DNA of 64,000 bases, taken from Chlorocebus sabaeus (taxonomy: Eukaryota > Chordata > Mammalia > Primates > Cercopithecidae). Of this stretch, positions 54,003 to 64,000 are shown piece by piece. Both the position numbers and the translations under genes were made by a program. The notes below the pieces were generated by a model that worked only from the letters and a program-made list of their open reading frames with translations, was not told where the DNA came from and did no database searches. Each line of letters starts with the position of its first letter. Positions within the stretch are counted from its first letter, which is position 1. The stretch lies in the NCBI RefSeq assembly GCF_047675955.1, contig NC_132912.1, forward strand, positions 14,606,500 through 14,670,499, given 5' to 3'.

Positions 54003-54062
54003 CTACTCCTTTAACTCTTACAACAACTCAATGAGGCAAACAAAATCATTATGCCCATTTTA

Positions 54063-54355
54063 TTTTTTATTTTTTGAGACAGAGTCTTGCCCTGTTGTCC
54101 AGGCAGGAGTGCAATGGTGCAATATTGGCTCACTGCAACCTCTGCCCCCTGGGTTCAAGTGATGCCTCTCAGCCTCCTGAGTAGCTGGGATTACAGGCTC
54201 ACAACATTATGCCTGGCTACTTGTTGTATTTTTAGTAGAGACGGGGTTTCACCATGTTGACCAGCCTGGCTTCAAACTCCTGACCTGAAGTGATCCACAC
54301 GCCTTGGCCTCCCAAAGTACTGGGATTACAGGTGTGAGCCACCATGCCTGGCCAG
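54063..54355 (-). mobile_element. Alu, antisense
   Basis: Complete antisense Alu with a perfect 14-bp TSD, ttatgcccatttta, at 54049-54062 and 54356-54369, within the MIR. Confidence 0.97.
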
Positions 54356-54500
54356 TTATGCCCATTTTACAGATGAGAAAACTGGGGCCAAAGAATTTAT
54401 TTTTCCAGAATCACAAAGTTAGAAAGTGATGGGACTATGATTCAAATCCGAGTCCTGATTCCCGAGCCTGTGCTCCTTATTCTATTGCCCACTCAATTTT

Positions 54501-56694
54501 TCCCCCAAATCCAAGCCAACATCCAATGTGAATTCCATCTGACCTTGTTTATGGAAAGCAGCCCCCTCCGCTACCCCCCGCCCCACACACACATAGCCAT
54601 TCTACCAAAGGAGACCAGCCCCAGATGCCTCCTGGGTTCCTGCTGTCAGTAGTAAGAATTAGTCCAACAGCTGGAGAAAGGAAGCCACCAATAACTGAGA
54701 GTTGGCTATTGCCTTCATTCTCTGCATTTTGCTCTTGTACAAAGCAATGTGTGTGTGTGGAGCCTCTAAGTATGTCCATATGGTGACATAGACAAGACCA
54801 TGGTACTTGCTTGTGACAACTGGATCTGACCTTTCCTGGAACTCAGGAAAATGTAAATTGATCTTTCATGGCTCCAACAGCAATTTTTTGTACCTACTTT
54901 GGTCAAAGTCACCATACAAGGAGGATCCTTGCATGCTGGGAATGCTTGCTTACCTGTGCGGCCTCCCAAGAATCAGCCCATGGGTGGAGACTCTGCCCTA
55001 CTCACTTTTTATTCTCATGCCAACTAGCACAAGGCAGGTACTCAATGTGTGTCAGTTGACACAAAATAAAGTGAGCATGTCCTAGGGAGGTGAGACGATG
55101 GGAAAAGGTGGGTCTCCTCTTGACTCTCATCATCCTTGCTACCTGGGGTGCCTGTTCCTCCACCTCACTTCCCTGGGGTCTCCCAGTCTGTCTTGCCTCA
55201 TTGCTCTGTCCCAGGGAGAGAGGGGTGACAATGTCCCAGAGCCAAAGCCATCCTGTGCAAAATCAGATAGGAGGAAAGTACATACAGTGCTACCCAAAGA
55301 GCCAGCACAGCCTGGAGGAATATGATGCTTTGGGGAGGTACCTAAGGATCCTGTATAGGAAACATAAGCCATGATGGAAAATAAAGTAATACAAGCAGTA
55401 ACCTCCAAGACAGAAAATTGATTCATTAGTGCCTCTAGGTTGCATGACTGTGGAAAATAACTCTCCCGGCAGAATAACCGGTCATGATCAGCAGTTAAGA
55501 CCTGTCTTTTGCTTTACTTTGTAAGAAGAAGAGAAGAAAGAGAGGAGGGAAGAGAGGGAGGGCAAGTCAATGAGTTGTGTTGAGGACGAGAGGAGAGATT
55601 TATCTTTAAGACCAATAGCTTGTCAATGAGAGTCTATAAATAGCCTGCCTTTGAGATCAGCCAAGTCCCTATTATATATTAAATTCCTTTGCCTGAAAAA
55701 TAAATTGTGGAAGAGAAAGGGAAATTATTTACATTCCATTTTATGGGAATCAGACTTGTCCGTGATCTTCCTGTCTGACTAGTGGTTTCCACTTGGCTGG
55801 ATTTATTGGCATGACTTGCCTTGTGGGTTCACTCTCACGGGGCTCCTGCCTCTTTAGGGGGCTAAAAGTCTTTGTGGATCCTGCAACAGTATGAGAGAGG
55901 GCTCTTCCATGCAGACCCACCACTGTGTCCACAGAGAGAACCCAGGGGCATCGTTCTGAGATTGCAGGGTGGCGTCTTCCGGCACATAGGTAAGTAACAA
56001 GCTTTGTGGTAAATTTGCAATGCAAAATAGCCACTTACCAGCTGCCAGAGTAGATACATTTTACTTTTAAAGTGTTGTGTGTACCCTTAAATATTTGTAG
56101 TGCCTAACTGGAGTTGCTTTGAATTTGTTGAAAGGATTCAAGCCTTGATTTATTTATTTTTAATTTTTGGCTGTGGAAAGACAATGGTCTCCAAGTCCCC
56201 TTTAGCAGGAAGTCAATACCCCAGAGTTAATCCTCCCTTTCTTTGAGGGAGCGATATTTCTCAAGAAGAGAAAAAATATATTTTTCAGCAAATCTTGACC
56301 ATAAAATTCATCTGCTCAAGGCTTTACGTCAATTCAATGATCATGGGCAATTTATGAACCAATGAAGTCAGCCAGCTGGGGGCAAATCAGGATGGAATAA
56401 ACTTATGCATTATTTTTGTATTTGTTCAAAGTAAAAATAACTTTTGGAGTGCCTATGGTGTTAAAATATCAGGCTCAACACAGAACTTTCCTCTCTGCTC
56501 TTATTTTCAAGACTGCAAACAATATGCTTTGAAAGAAAGAATGACTTTTGGAAAAATTGACTTTTACAAGGCATACAATCTAAAGAAAAGCAGAGTGGAA
56601 TATAGATAAGTTCAAGTTATCTCCCTGCATGTTTTATGGGAGATAAATTATTGATTTTGTCTTATATTTTTGTTCAAGCCACTGGTCAATCAAG
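54501..56694. other. Long unique stretch
   Basis: 2.2 kb with no secure repeat. A possible L2-like end lies at 55010-55050. A purine-rich block at 55528-55565 (gaagaagag.. gagggagggc) is the only simple-sequence feature. The frames at 54807-55085 and 55090-55374 lack domain or codon support. Confidence 0.45.
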
Positions 56695-57912
56695 TGCCCT
56701 ATAGATTATCCTTTGAGAGAATACAATAGATCCTCCTAGACCAAGCTTCAAACATTGGAATTTTGATAGAGATTGCATTGAATCTGTAGGTTGCTTTGGA
56801 TAGTATGGATATTTTAACAATGTTAATTATTCTAATCCATGAACATAGGATATCTTTCCTATTTGTGCCTTTTTCAATTTCTTTCATCATTACTTCATAA
56901 ATTTCAGTGTACAAATCTTTCACCTCCTTGGTTAAATTTATTCCTAAGTATCTTCTCTTTTTTTGCAGCTATCGTAGATGGGATTATTACCTTGATTTCT
57001 TTTTCAGATAGTTCGCTGTTACTGTATAGAAATGCTACTGATTGTTGTGTGTTGATTTCGTATCATGCAACTTTACCGAGTTTGTTTATTAGCTGTAACA
57101 GTTTTTTGGTAAAATCTGTAAGATTTTCTATATATAAGACCATTTTCTCACCAATGATTATTTATCTTACTTTTTACTTCTTTCTTTTGTCTAATAACTC
57201 TGGCAAAGACTTCCAGTACTATGTTGCATATGGCAAGAAGTGGGCATCTTTGTCTTATTGCAGATCTTAGAGAAAAGGCTTTCAATTTTTTACTGTTGCA
57301 CAAAATGTTAGGTGTGAGCTTCTCATATATGGCCTTTATAATATTGCGGTACATTCCTTCTGCACCTAGTTTGGTAAGAGTTTTTCTTTCTTTCTTTTTC
57401 AAATTACTACTTCTTGCAAACAAGGCTACTCCACAGGCAACATGCACAGAGTAGCTGGTATGCATTTTTTTTTTTATCATGAAAGAACATTGAATTTTGT
57501 CAAATGCTTTTTTGTTATTCAGTGAAATGGTCATATTATTTTTGTCCTTCATTCTGTTAATTTGATATATCCCATTTATTGGTTTGTGTATGTTGAACCC
57601 CTTCTGTATGCCAATGATAAATCCTACTTGATTATAGTGGACGATCCTTTTAATGTGTTTAATTCCATTTGCTAACATTTTATTGAGTATTTTTGCATCT
57701 ATGTTCATCAAGAATAGTGGCCTGTAATTTTCTTTTCTTGTAATGTCTTTTTTTGGCTTTGATATCAAGGTAATGCTGGCCTTGTAAAAAGATTTAAGAA
57801 GTGTTTCCTCCTCTTCAACTATCAAAAAGAGTTTCAGAAGAGTCAGTAATAGTTCTTTTTTAAATGTCTGATAAAATTCAGCAGTGAATCCATCAGGTCT
57901 TGAGCTTTTTAC
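56695..57912 (-). mobile_element. L1MA-like ORF2 RT relic, antisense, part 1
   Basis: Reverse L1 ORF2. The minus-strand frame 57148-57978 (276 codons) still reads recognisable L1 RT text from residue ~27 (PDGFTAEFYQ, SITLI, ENYRPLFLMNIDAKILNKML, NQVGFI, ENKAFDKIQ-like) to LRSAIRQRCPL. It begins in the Alu at 57913 and carries a foreign insert of about 90 bp at 57379-57473. It is a pseudogene: the catalytic FADD block is not in the frame. Confidence 0.93.
57379..57473 (-). repeat. Unidentified short insert in the L1
   Basis: About 90 bases that L1 lacks between its agagtttt and atcatgaaag texts. Read on the minus strand it is a 65-base core (starting atgcataccagctactctgt) followed by an A-rich (GAAA)n end, like a small retroposed RNA. 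Confidence 0.7.
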
Positions 57913-58163
57913 TTTTTTTTTTTTTAAGAGACAGGGTCTCACTCTGTCACCCTGGCTGGAGTACAATGGCATGGTCATAGTTCACTGCAGCCTCAAACTC
58001 CTGAGCTCAAATATTTTTACTGTCTCAGCCTCCCGAGTAACCAGGACAGCCACCAATTACCCTTAATCGGAAGGGGTTTCATCATGTTCCACAGGCTGGT
58101 GTTGAACTTGCTCACAGCCTCCCAAAGTGCTGGGATTACAGGTGTGAGCCACCATGCCCAACT
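57913..58163 (-). mobile_element. Alu, antisense, internally rearranged
   Basis: T-run, right monomer start, then an abnormal stretch (58043-58095: caggacagccaccaattacc) before a shortened left monomer. Probable deletion with filler DNA. Confidence 0.87.
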
Positions 58164-58430
58164 CTGTGCTTTTCTTTGATGAGAGAATTGGGTCTTTTTT
58201 GTTTTTTGTTTTTTTCTTACTGATTCAATGTCCTTACTCATTGCTGGTCTCTTCAGACTGTCTACTTCTCTATGATTCAAATTTGATAGGTTATATGTGT
58301 CTAGGAATTTATCCACCGCTTCTAGGTTATCCAATTAAAATTCCACTCTTTTTAATCTATCTTCTTTTTGGCTAAGAATAATTTTTAATCTGTCTTCTTT
58401 TTGACTAAGAATAATTATTTTAGACCTCTT
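58164..58430 (-). mobile_element. L1MA-like ORF2, antisense, part 2
   Basis: Continues reverse ORF2 ('ttttctttgatgagagaatt'). It has a 33-bp tandem duplication at 58349-58414. Confidence 0.8.
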
Positions 58431-58614
58431 GATTTTTATCACTAGCTCTTTTCCCAGTTCACTTCAGTAGAATCACATATGAGAACAGGTAAAAAGCAAT
58501 AGAGTCACCTTGAGAGGCAGCTGCTGCCCAACATTCTATTAAAAAGAACATACGGGTTCATTCTGTATACAGTAAATTTGTGCTGAAGCTCTTAATGTCT
58601 TTAAGATATTATCA
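58431..58614. other. Unique DNA
   Basis: Nothing recognised. Confidence 0.35.
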
Positions 58615-58800
58615 CGGTGGTGGCATAGAGGACAATAGTAGAATACAGTGATTAAAAGCATAAACTTTGATATTAGTCAAACTGGGTTTGAGTCCTGGTT
58701 CTGCCATATATTTTAAAAGCATAAACTTTGATATTAGTCAAACTGGGTTTGAGTCCTGGTTCTGTCACATATTGACCATGTGAACTCTGGGAAGTTCACT
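58615..58800 (+). mobile_element. MIR with a 61-bp internal tandem duplication
   Basis: MIR 5' half ('gtggtggcatagaggacaat', 'actgggtttgagtcctggtt') with 58652-58712 repeated as 58713-58773 (59 of 61 identical). Confidence 0.9.
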
Positions 58801-59614
58801 CATTGATTCAACAAATGTTTGTTAAGTGCCTACTGTATGCCGCCAAGCCCTAAATGGAGAATACTGCAGTGAACAAGGCAGATATTATACCCAACTTCAT
58901 AGCTCATATACATAAGAGAGACATTAATTAATTACACAAGGATTAATTTACCTAATGTTACAAAGAAGTAGTAAAACTGTATCATGAGATTGATTTGACC
59001 TGCTCTGCACAGTTCAGAAAGTTTCCCTAAGGAAGTTGGGAATCTAAGGGTCCAACATGAATTAACTAAGCACAAAGGGGAGAATGAGAACTTTGAGGAA
59101 AGGCAGTTGGTAGGTGGGAAAGCCCTGAAGCAGAGAGGAGGCTGGAAAGTCTGGAACAAGGAGAACAAAGGCAGAGGTACAAGAGGAGCAGCTGGTGATG
59201 CAAGCAGGGGCCAGAACATGATGGGCCTGGAGGCCATGTTAAGGATTTTAGTCTTTGCCCTAAAATCAATGGGAAGTCTTCAAGCAAGGGAGGAACACAG
59301 TCAAATTTGCCTTTGCTAAAGATCATTCGGTCTTCTTTGGAGAGCACAGAGCAGATTGAGGCAAAAGTGAGAGGAAGAACCACTAGGAAGCTGCTGTTCT
59401 AATATGGGTAGTGAGATTGCAGAGGAGTAGAGAAATTGACTGGATATTTATGAGTTAGAGTGGGAAGAACTCCATTGGATATGGAGGGTGAGACTGGGTC
59501 AAAGATGACTCCCAAATTTCCAAATTACAGGACTGGATGGAGAGTGGTGCCATTTACGAAGACTGGGACTGTGGATGAGAGTGAAATTTTGGAGGAGAAG
59601 GCCTTCAGTTCAGT
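58795..59614 (-). mobile_element. L2, antisense, long
   Basis: From the 3' end ('cattgattcaacaaatgttt', 'agtgaacaaggcagatatta') into the ORF2 3' part ('agtcttcaagcaagggagga', 'gactcccaaatttccaaatt', 'ggatggagagtggtgccatt'). Among the longest L2 remnants here. Frames at 58932-59383 are shadows. Confidence 0.82.
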
Positions 59615-59616
59615 TA

Positions 59617-59970
59617 CAGTAGTCTCCCTTAATATGTGATTTCACTTTCCATGGTTTGACTGTTACCCATAGTCAACCACGGTTTGAAAATATTCAATGG
59701 AAAATTCCAGAAATAAACAATTCATAAGTTTTTAATCACAGGGCATTCAGAGTAGTGTGATGAAATCTCATACCATCCCACCCAGCATGGGAATCTTCCC
59801 TTTGTCCAGGATATCCACGATGTCTACACTACTGGTCCATTAGTCACTCAGTGGCCGTCTTGGTTATCAGATGGAAGAAACATAATATATAAAGGGTTTG
59901 GTACTATCTGTGATTCGAGGCACCCACTGGGAGTCTTGGAATTTACCCCAAAGAGAAGCAGGGACCACTG
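59617..59970 (+). mobile_element. Tigger-type MITE (Tigger2/MER28-like), complete
   Basis: 354 bp from cagtagtctccctt to agggaccactg, terminal repeats paired. Perfect TA target duplication at 59615-59616 and 59971-59972. Interior 'gaaaatattcaatggaaaat', 'tccagaaataaacaattcat' and 'aagggtttggtactatctgt'. Internally deleted; no transposase frame. Exact subfamily not settled. Confidence 0.93.
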
Positions 59971-59979
59971 TATTCAACT

Positions 59980-60112
59980 TTGGTGACCTTCAGTTCCCTC
60001 TCCTCTATAGTAGAGGTGACAATAGTGTTGCCCCCATAGGAATATGGTGAGAATTCCATTAGGTCCCGAATGTTAAGCACTGAGCATGGTGCCTGGCACA
60101 TGGAAAGCGGCA
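59980..60112 (+). mobile_element. MIR 3' half
   Basis: 'cttcagttccctctcctcta', 'ttaagcactgagcatggtgc' and 'cctggcacatggaaagcggc' follow MIR order. Confidence 0.78.
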
Positions 60113-60164
60113 ATGGCTGGAGACTAATGTTCTGCTCATCAACCATTAGGTGCAGAGGCACCCG

Positions 60165-60335
60165 TTCTCACAGCTCCCTGCCCTTCTCTTTGTACCACTC
60201 ACTACAGTTGTCATTTTCCATGCACTTCTGTGATTCTTTGAATAATATTTGTCTCCTCACTCCATTTTAAGCTCCAAAAAGGCAGGGGCTATGATTTTGC
60301 TTAGCATTATATTCCCAGCGCGGGGCATTGTGATG
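60165..60335 (+). mobile_element. L2 3' fragment
   Basis: 'ttgtctcctcactccatttt', 'aagctccaaaaaggcagggg' and 'attatattcccagcgcgggg' follow the L2 3' region. Confidence 0.72.
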
Positions 60336-61352
60336 AAAATGGACAAACACACAGCCTGAGCAGGAAACACGCGCTTCCCCAGAGCCCCATTCATTCCTGC
60401 AACCAGGTACCCGCAGCATGTGCACAGGGACGGCCTGCCATTTGGTTGTTATTGATTACGCCACAGCAAACCACACAGGTCTTCAGATTTCAATGCTAGG
60501 ACGCAAATCAAAACTCACCCGTAGCCTAACCTCCAGCACCTCAGGAAGTTCTTTGGAAATAAACGACAGGTGTTTCCTAGCAACACTGCAAGCGGTTGTG
60601 CATCCGGGAGGCAGCAGGCCTATTTGGCGTTCCCACTTCCTGCTCTCCCTCTCCCCAGTGTCCTATTACTGCTACTCACAAAAACCTGGCTTTTCAAACT
60701 GTTCAGTTGTGTTTTTTTGAAGAACAGTCTGGGAAGCAGAGGGGGAGATCAAGAAGAAACAAAATTTACATTTAATTTAAAACATCATTTGAACCATTAA
60801 TTTCCACGGCTTCCCTCGTAGAACATTAATACGGAGATCTATCTAGCAATAAAACCAGTTGATTTCGTATGTGTATTTTCTTAATTTGCTCCTATAGTTC
60901 TTATCTTCGAAGTATTCATGTGGCATTTTATTTCATGTCTGTTGTTATTTATTACATCGTATGCAACGTCTCATCTCTGAACAGGATTACAAACACCTCC
61001 AGGGCTGGAACTAGCTCCTAGCGAGATATCTTGTCAACATATTCAGTAAGCACGTGTGCCTAATTGATCTGACTGCTTATCTCTGAGAAACACCTAAGTC
61101 ACTGAGGAAGGAAAAGGGAATGGAAAGAAAGACAGCAAACTCCAGCAAGTCCCCCTAGAGGGCAAAGCACCAACTCACTGAATTAAAGCCACATTGTAGC
61201 GGCTAGAATATTCCCTTCACGCATGTGGCTTTGCACAGTGAACTTTTGCTTCCTTGAACTTATAGGCTGGCTATCAGCTCTAATGGAGGCTCCTACAAAC
61301 CCTGATTCTGATTCATAGCCTGTTGTGTAAGGTATTTCCCTCCTGGGTGGCA
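60336..61352. other. Unique DNA, CNE-like
   Basis: Repeat-free kilobase. CpGs retained, TAAT/ATTA words (61061 ctaattgatct; 60797 cattaatttcc), a CACGTG E-box at 61052-61057 and a CTCF-core match at 61151-61168. No coding signal. Confidence 0.45.
61151..61168 (+). promoter_or_regulatory. Candidate CTCF site (plus)
   Basis: ccccctagagggcaaagc: the central CTAGAGGGCA matches the CTCF core, with two mismatches (position 3 and the last base). Confidence 0.4.
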
Positions 61353-61651
61353 TTTTTCTTTTCTTTTTGAGACGGAGTCCTGCTCTGTCACCAAGGCTGG
61401 AGTACAGTAGCGCTATCTCAGCTCACTGCAACCTCTGCCTCCTGGGTTCAAGCGATTCTCTTTCCTCAGCCTCCAGAAGTAGCTAGGATTACAGGCACGC
61501 GCCATCATGCCCTGCTAATTTTTGTATTTTTAGTAGAGACAGGGTTTCCCCATGTTGGCCAGGCTGGTCTTGAACTCCTGACCTCAAATGATCCACCCAC
61601 CTCAGCCTCCCAAAGTGCTGGGATTACAGGCGTGAGTCACTGTGCCCAGCC
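61353..61651 (-). mobile_element. Alu (AluS-like), antisense
   Basis: Complete antisense Alu with a short, degenerate T-rich head; no clear TSD. Confidence 0.95.
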
Positions 61652-62672
61652 TCACAGTACATGTTTTTTAATCATGCTGCTTTCACTGTTTGTTGGCACC
61701 TGGCTAACACAGGTGCCATTATTTCCTGGAATCTCTTAAATGAGTAAATAACCATGGACAACCAACCAAGGAGGTCCCCATGAGATTGCACCTCAAGCTT
61801 CAATCCTGAAGTCACAACAGGGGAGGCTGCAGCCGCTACTCTCTGCTGCTAATTCTACCCTTAGCCAACCTCTGTGACGGCTTCTATTGGGCCTCATAAA
61901 TTAAATCCAAAGAGTCAGCATTTCTCCAGGGCTTGGCTAGCTCCTTTCCTAAGCGTCTATCTCAAGTATTCAACCAGAAGGAGCGGAAAGAGTAATAAAT
62001 CGACTCTTAGTAATACGATGAAGGCCCCACCTGGTACCAAGAGAGAAGGGAAAGAGAATTCCATCGTCATCCAAGAGAGAACATCCGCCAAGAAGACCTT
62101 CACCGGCCAAGCTGGAGCTCCGCCAACACCCTGCGCGCACCATGTAGCAGTATTTCATTACAGAGCTCCCGATTCCTCACTTCCAAGTCACTTAGACCCA
62201 GGCCAATGAAAACAATAGGAGGAAAACCAGAGGACTGGAACTACAGTCACTGAAGTCCCAGGAGCAGCAGAAAACTCTAAAGGGCAATGCTGTTTTCATG
62301 GCGAAGTCTACACCCCTCGGGTCACTTATGAGGAGCCCCAGCCCAGGTCTTTGTTCCATCCTTAGGAGGTTGGCAAAAGGTCAAAACATGTCTCAGTGCC
62401 GCTCTGGAATCAGAGTTTCTATCTTTTCGCTAGACCTGTTTTTCCTTCGATGATTTCAACTATAGGTCTGCATGTTTGGGGAACATTGAAACTGCTCTTG
62501 TGGGTGTTCACTGTACACGCCAGTTATTATGAAATTAACAGTGTTTAGATTCTAAGGGATGGTTTTGTATTAAGCAGACTTATTTTCTAAGCTTTGCTTT
62601 TATGCCGTTTTAAACACTAGTGAATCAAGGACTCATTCTGATTGTATGCAATTTTAAATACATACTAATAGT
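61652..62672. other. Unique DNA
   Basis: A kilobase without a recognised repeat. A 111-codon frame (61874-62209) spans a CpG-retaining patch but shows no domain or homologue I recognise. Confidence 0.45.
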
Positions 62673-62959
62673 GGTCAGGTGCGGTGGCTCACACCTGTAA
62701 TCCCAGCACTTTGGGAGGCTGAGAAGGGTGAATTGCTTGAGCCCAGGAGTTTGAGACCAGCCTGGGCAAGATAGTGAGAGCCCATCTCCACAAAAAAATA
62801 GAAAAATTAGCCAGGTGTAGTGGTGAGTACCTGTAGCCCCAGCTACTCGGGAAGCTGAGGTAGGAGGATCACCTGAGCCTGGGAGGTTGAGGCTGCAGTG
62901 AGCTGTGATCGACTCATTGCCTGGGTGACAGTGAAAACCTGTCTTGGGGAAAAAAAAGA
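62673..62959 (+). mobile_element. AluJ-like
   Basis: Plus-strand Alu of AluJ type (gaattgcttgagcccaggag; ggcaagatagtgagagccc) with a short A-tail. Confidence 0.93.
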
Positions 62960-63019
62960 TCACAAATATACAGATTACATACAGAAGCTGCTCTATTTCT
63001 GGCCTTAAATTCCTTCCCT

Positions 63020-63170
63020 CCCCTAGAAGTAGCCGCTGTTAATATGTTAGGTAAACTTCCAGTCCTATTTGCAAGCATTTGTATAGATGAATGGATATGA
63101 ATACTTAAAATTTTTTTTCATATAAATGAGATCATATGTCTATTGTTCTGCAGCTTGCTTTTTTGTTGTT
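63020..63170 (-). mobile_element. L1M fragment, antisense
   Basis: 'tcatataaatgagatcatat' and 'tgttctgcagcttgcttttt' belong to an antisense old L1 3' region. Confidence 0.65.
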
Positions 63171-63562
63171 GACAATAAAAAATTTATTTCAGGTCAATCC
63201 AAACAGAAAACCAAAAACATCCGTCCGTAAATGTTTTCAGGTTTCTTCAGGGAGAAAAATGAAACTGTTATAAGAGAAATATTATTTTCTCTTTCAGTTT
63301 ATAGGCTATTTGGGTCAATACTTATTTTCAGGAATTTTAGTTTATAATTTTTTTATTTTAAGTTATTTTGGATACAAAATAGTTGTACATATTCATGGGG
63401 TATAGCTTCAAAGCCTTATTTATGTATAGGTATAATAATATATTATTTTAAAAGCTGCATTATAGTACATAAAGAGAATGGGAATGTACTATACTTAATC
63501 TAGCAAACGACTAGATAAGCAGGTGGTTTGCAAGATAAATTATGACAAATACTGTAAATATT
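63171..63562 (-). mobile_element. AT-rich DNA with a possible L1 3' UTR patch
   Basis: 63345-63405 ('agttgtacatattcatgggg') looks like an antisense L1MA/L1PB 3' UTR. The remainder is unassigned. Confidence 0.45.
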
Positions 63563-63715
63563 TCTTTTTTTCTTTTTCAGAGACAAAATATGTTTGCCCA
63601 AGAAATGTTTGCTCTATGTTGCCCAGGCTGGTCTGGAACTCCTGGGCTCAAGTGATCCTCCCACCCTGGCCTTCAGAGTAGCTATGACTACAGGTGCACA
63701 CCACCACACCTGGCT
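63563..63715 (-). mobile_element. Alu monomer-like fragment, antisense
   Basis: 'tgttgcccaggctggtctgg' and 'gactacaggtgcacaccacc' with a T-rich head. Single-monomer (FLAM-like). Confidence 0.75.
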
Positions 63716-63763
63716 ACAAATGTCTTTGAAGAACAATCTCTATGCACATAAATATTTCTTAAG

Positions 63764-64000
63764 GTCACATTCCTAGAAATGCAATTGGTGTGTCAAAAGA
63801 TACATGCATTTTTAAAAGTTTTATTGTTTCAGAGATTTATCCATGTCGTAGCATTTATCGGTACTTTGTTCCTTTTTATGGCTGAATAATATCCTACTGT
63901 GTGGCCATACCACATTTGCTTGTCCATTTATCAATTCATGGGCCTTTGAGGTTCTTCCACACATTATTATGAATAATCTTGCTATAAACATTTGTGGGCA
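63764..64000 (-). mobile_element. L1M, antisense, runs off the window
   Basis: 'tttttatggctgaataatat' and 'tattatgaataatcttgcta' then taaacatttgtgg are reverse L1M late ORF2. The element continues beyond base 64000. Confidence 0.87.

Larger units (their letters stand above)
53660..54500 (-). mobile_element. MIR, antisense, split by two Alus
   Basis: MIR pieces: 53660-53706 (actaatgtttactaagtac), 54003-54062 (cttacaacaactcaatgagg) and 54370-54500 (agatgagaaaactggggcca; ctatgattcaaatccgagtc). Antisense Alus separate them. Confidence 0.85.

Noticed and set aside
57148..57978. 276-codon frame as a functional reverse transcriptase
   Set aside because: It starts within an Alu, carries a foreign insert and ends before the catalytic FADD block. 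It is an L1 ORF2 pseudogene.
61874..62209. 111-codon frame in CpG-retaining DNA
   Set aside because: No start context, domain, splice evidence or recognised homologue; kept only as unique DNA.
1..64000. CRISPR array or bacterial operon structure
   Set aside because: Regularly spaced direct repeats with unique spacers are absent, and the repeat content is that of primate nuclear DNA.

Overview
This window reads as primate, most likely human, nuclear DNA. Alu dimers dominate it (about thirty copies, AluJ through one AluY). They sit among L1PA/L1PB/L1M fragments, L2 and MIR, MaLR LTRs (THE1/MST/MLT1), ERV LTRs and fossil DNA transposons (MER1A, MER2, a Tigger, MADE1). No protein-coding gene, tRNA, rRNA or CRISPR array can be supported. 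Every long open frame is antisense Alu, CA-rich simple repeat, decayed L1, or an isolated chance frame. Repeat family names come from recognition by eye, so subfamily labels are tentative and boundaries without a target-site duplication (TSD) are approximate.

Layout. 1-2250: old L1 pieces cut by two Alus. 2250-6280: mostly unique DNA with L2/MIR traces and an 880-bp CA-rich minisatellite (4395-5277). 6285-8495: L1 on L1 with a THE1-like solo LTR. 8495-11630: unique DNA, one Alu, half a MADE1. 11520-12432: L2 split by a MaLR LTR. 12950-19935: Alus, an L1M/HAL1 ORF1 relic, a MIR split by two MaLR LTRs, and a long L1M split by Alus. 20000-23560: mostly unique. 23566-29855: an ERV1-like LTR in a MIR, L1ME, MER2, L2, and a three-level nest MLT1 > MLT1A > MER1A. 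29990-36220: largely unique, with scattered Alus and MIR. 36220-43400: Alu-in-Alu, L2, L1M, LTRs and a duplicated or inverted module around a GGAA microsatellite. 43400-45280: unique. 45280-50456: MLT1, antisense L1M and a 5'-truncated L1PA. 50456-56690: unique plus MIR and Alu. 56695-58430: antisense L1MA with a relic RT frame. 58615-60335: MIR, L2, Tigger, MIR, L2. 60335-64000: unique DNA, Alus and L1M running off the end.

No genes act together here; the plausible function is regulatory. The window has several CpG-retaining, repeat-free blocks that resemble conserved non-coding elements (about 9530-9930, 22035-22520, 29990-30780, 60350-61330). It also has four good matches to the CTCF core (13365-13379 minus; 35034-35049, 52246-52264 and 61151-61168 plus). 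I did not find a new genetic system. The most unusual items are mutational fossils: a template-switch hairpin at an LTR end, a perfect hairpin in a second LTR-like stretch, recent tandem duplications, and an unidentified short insert held in frame in an L1 RT relic.
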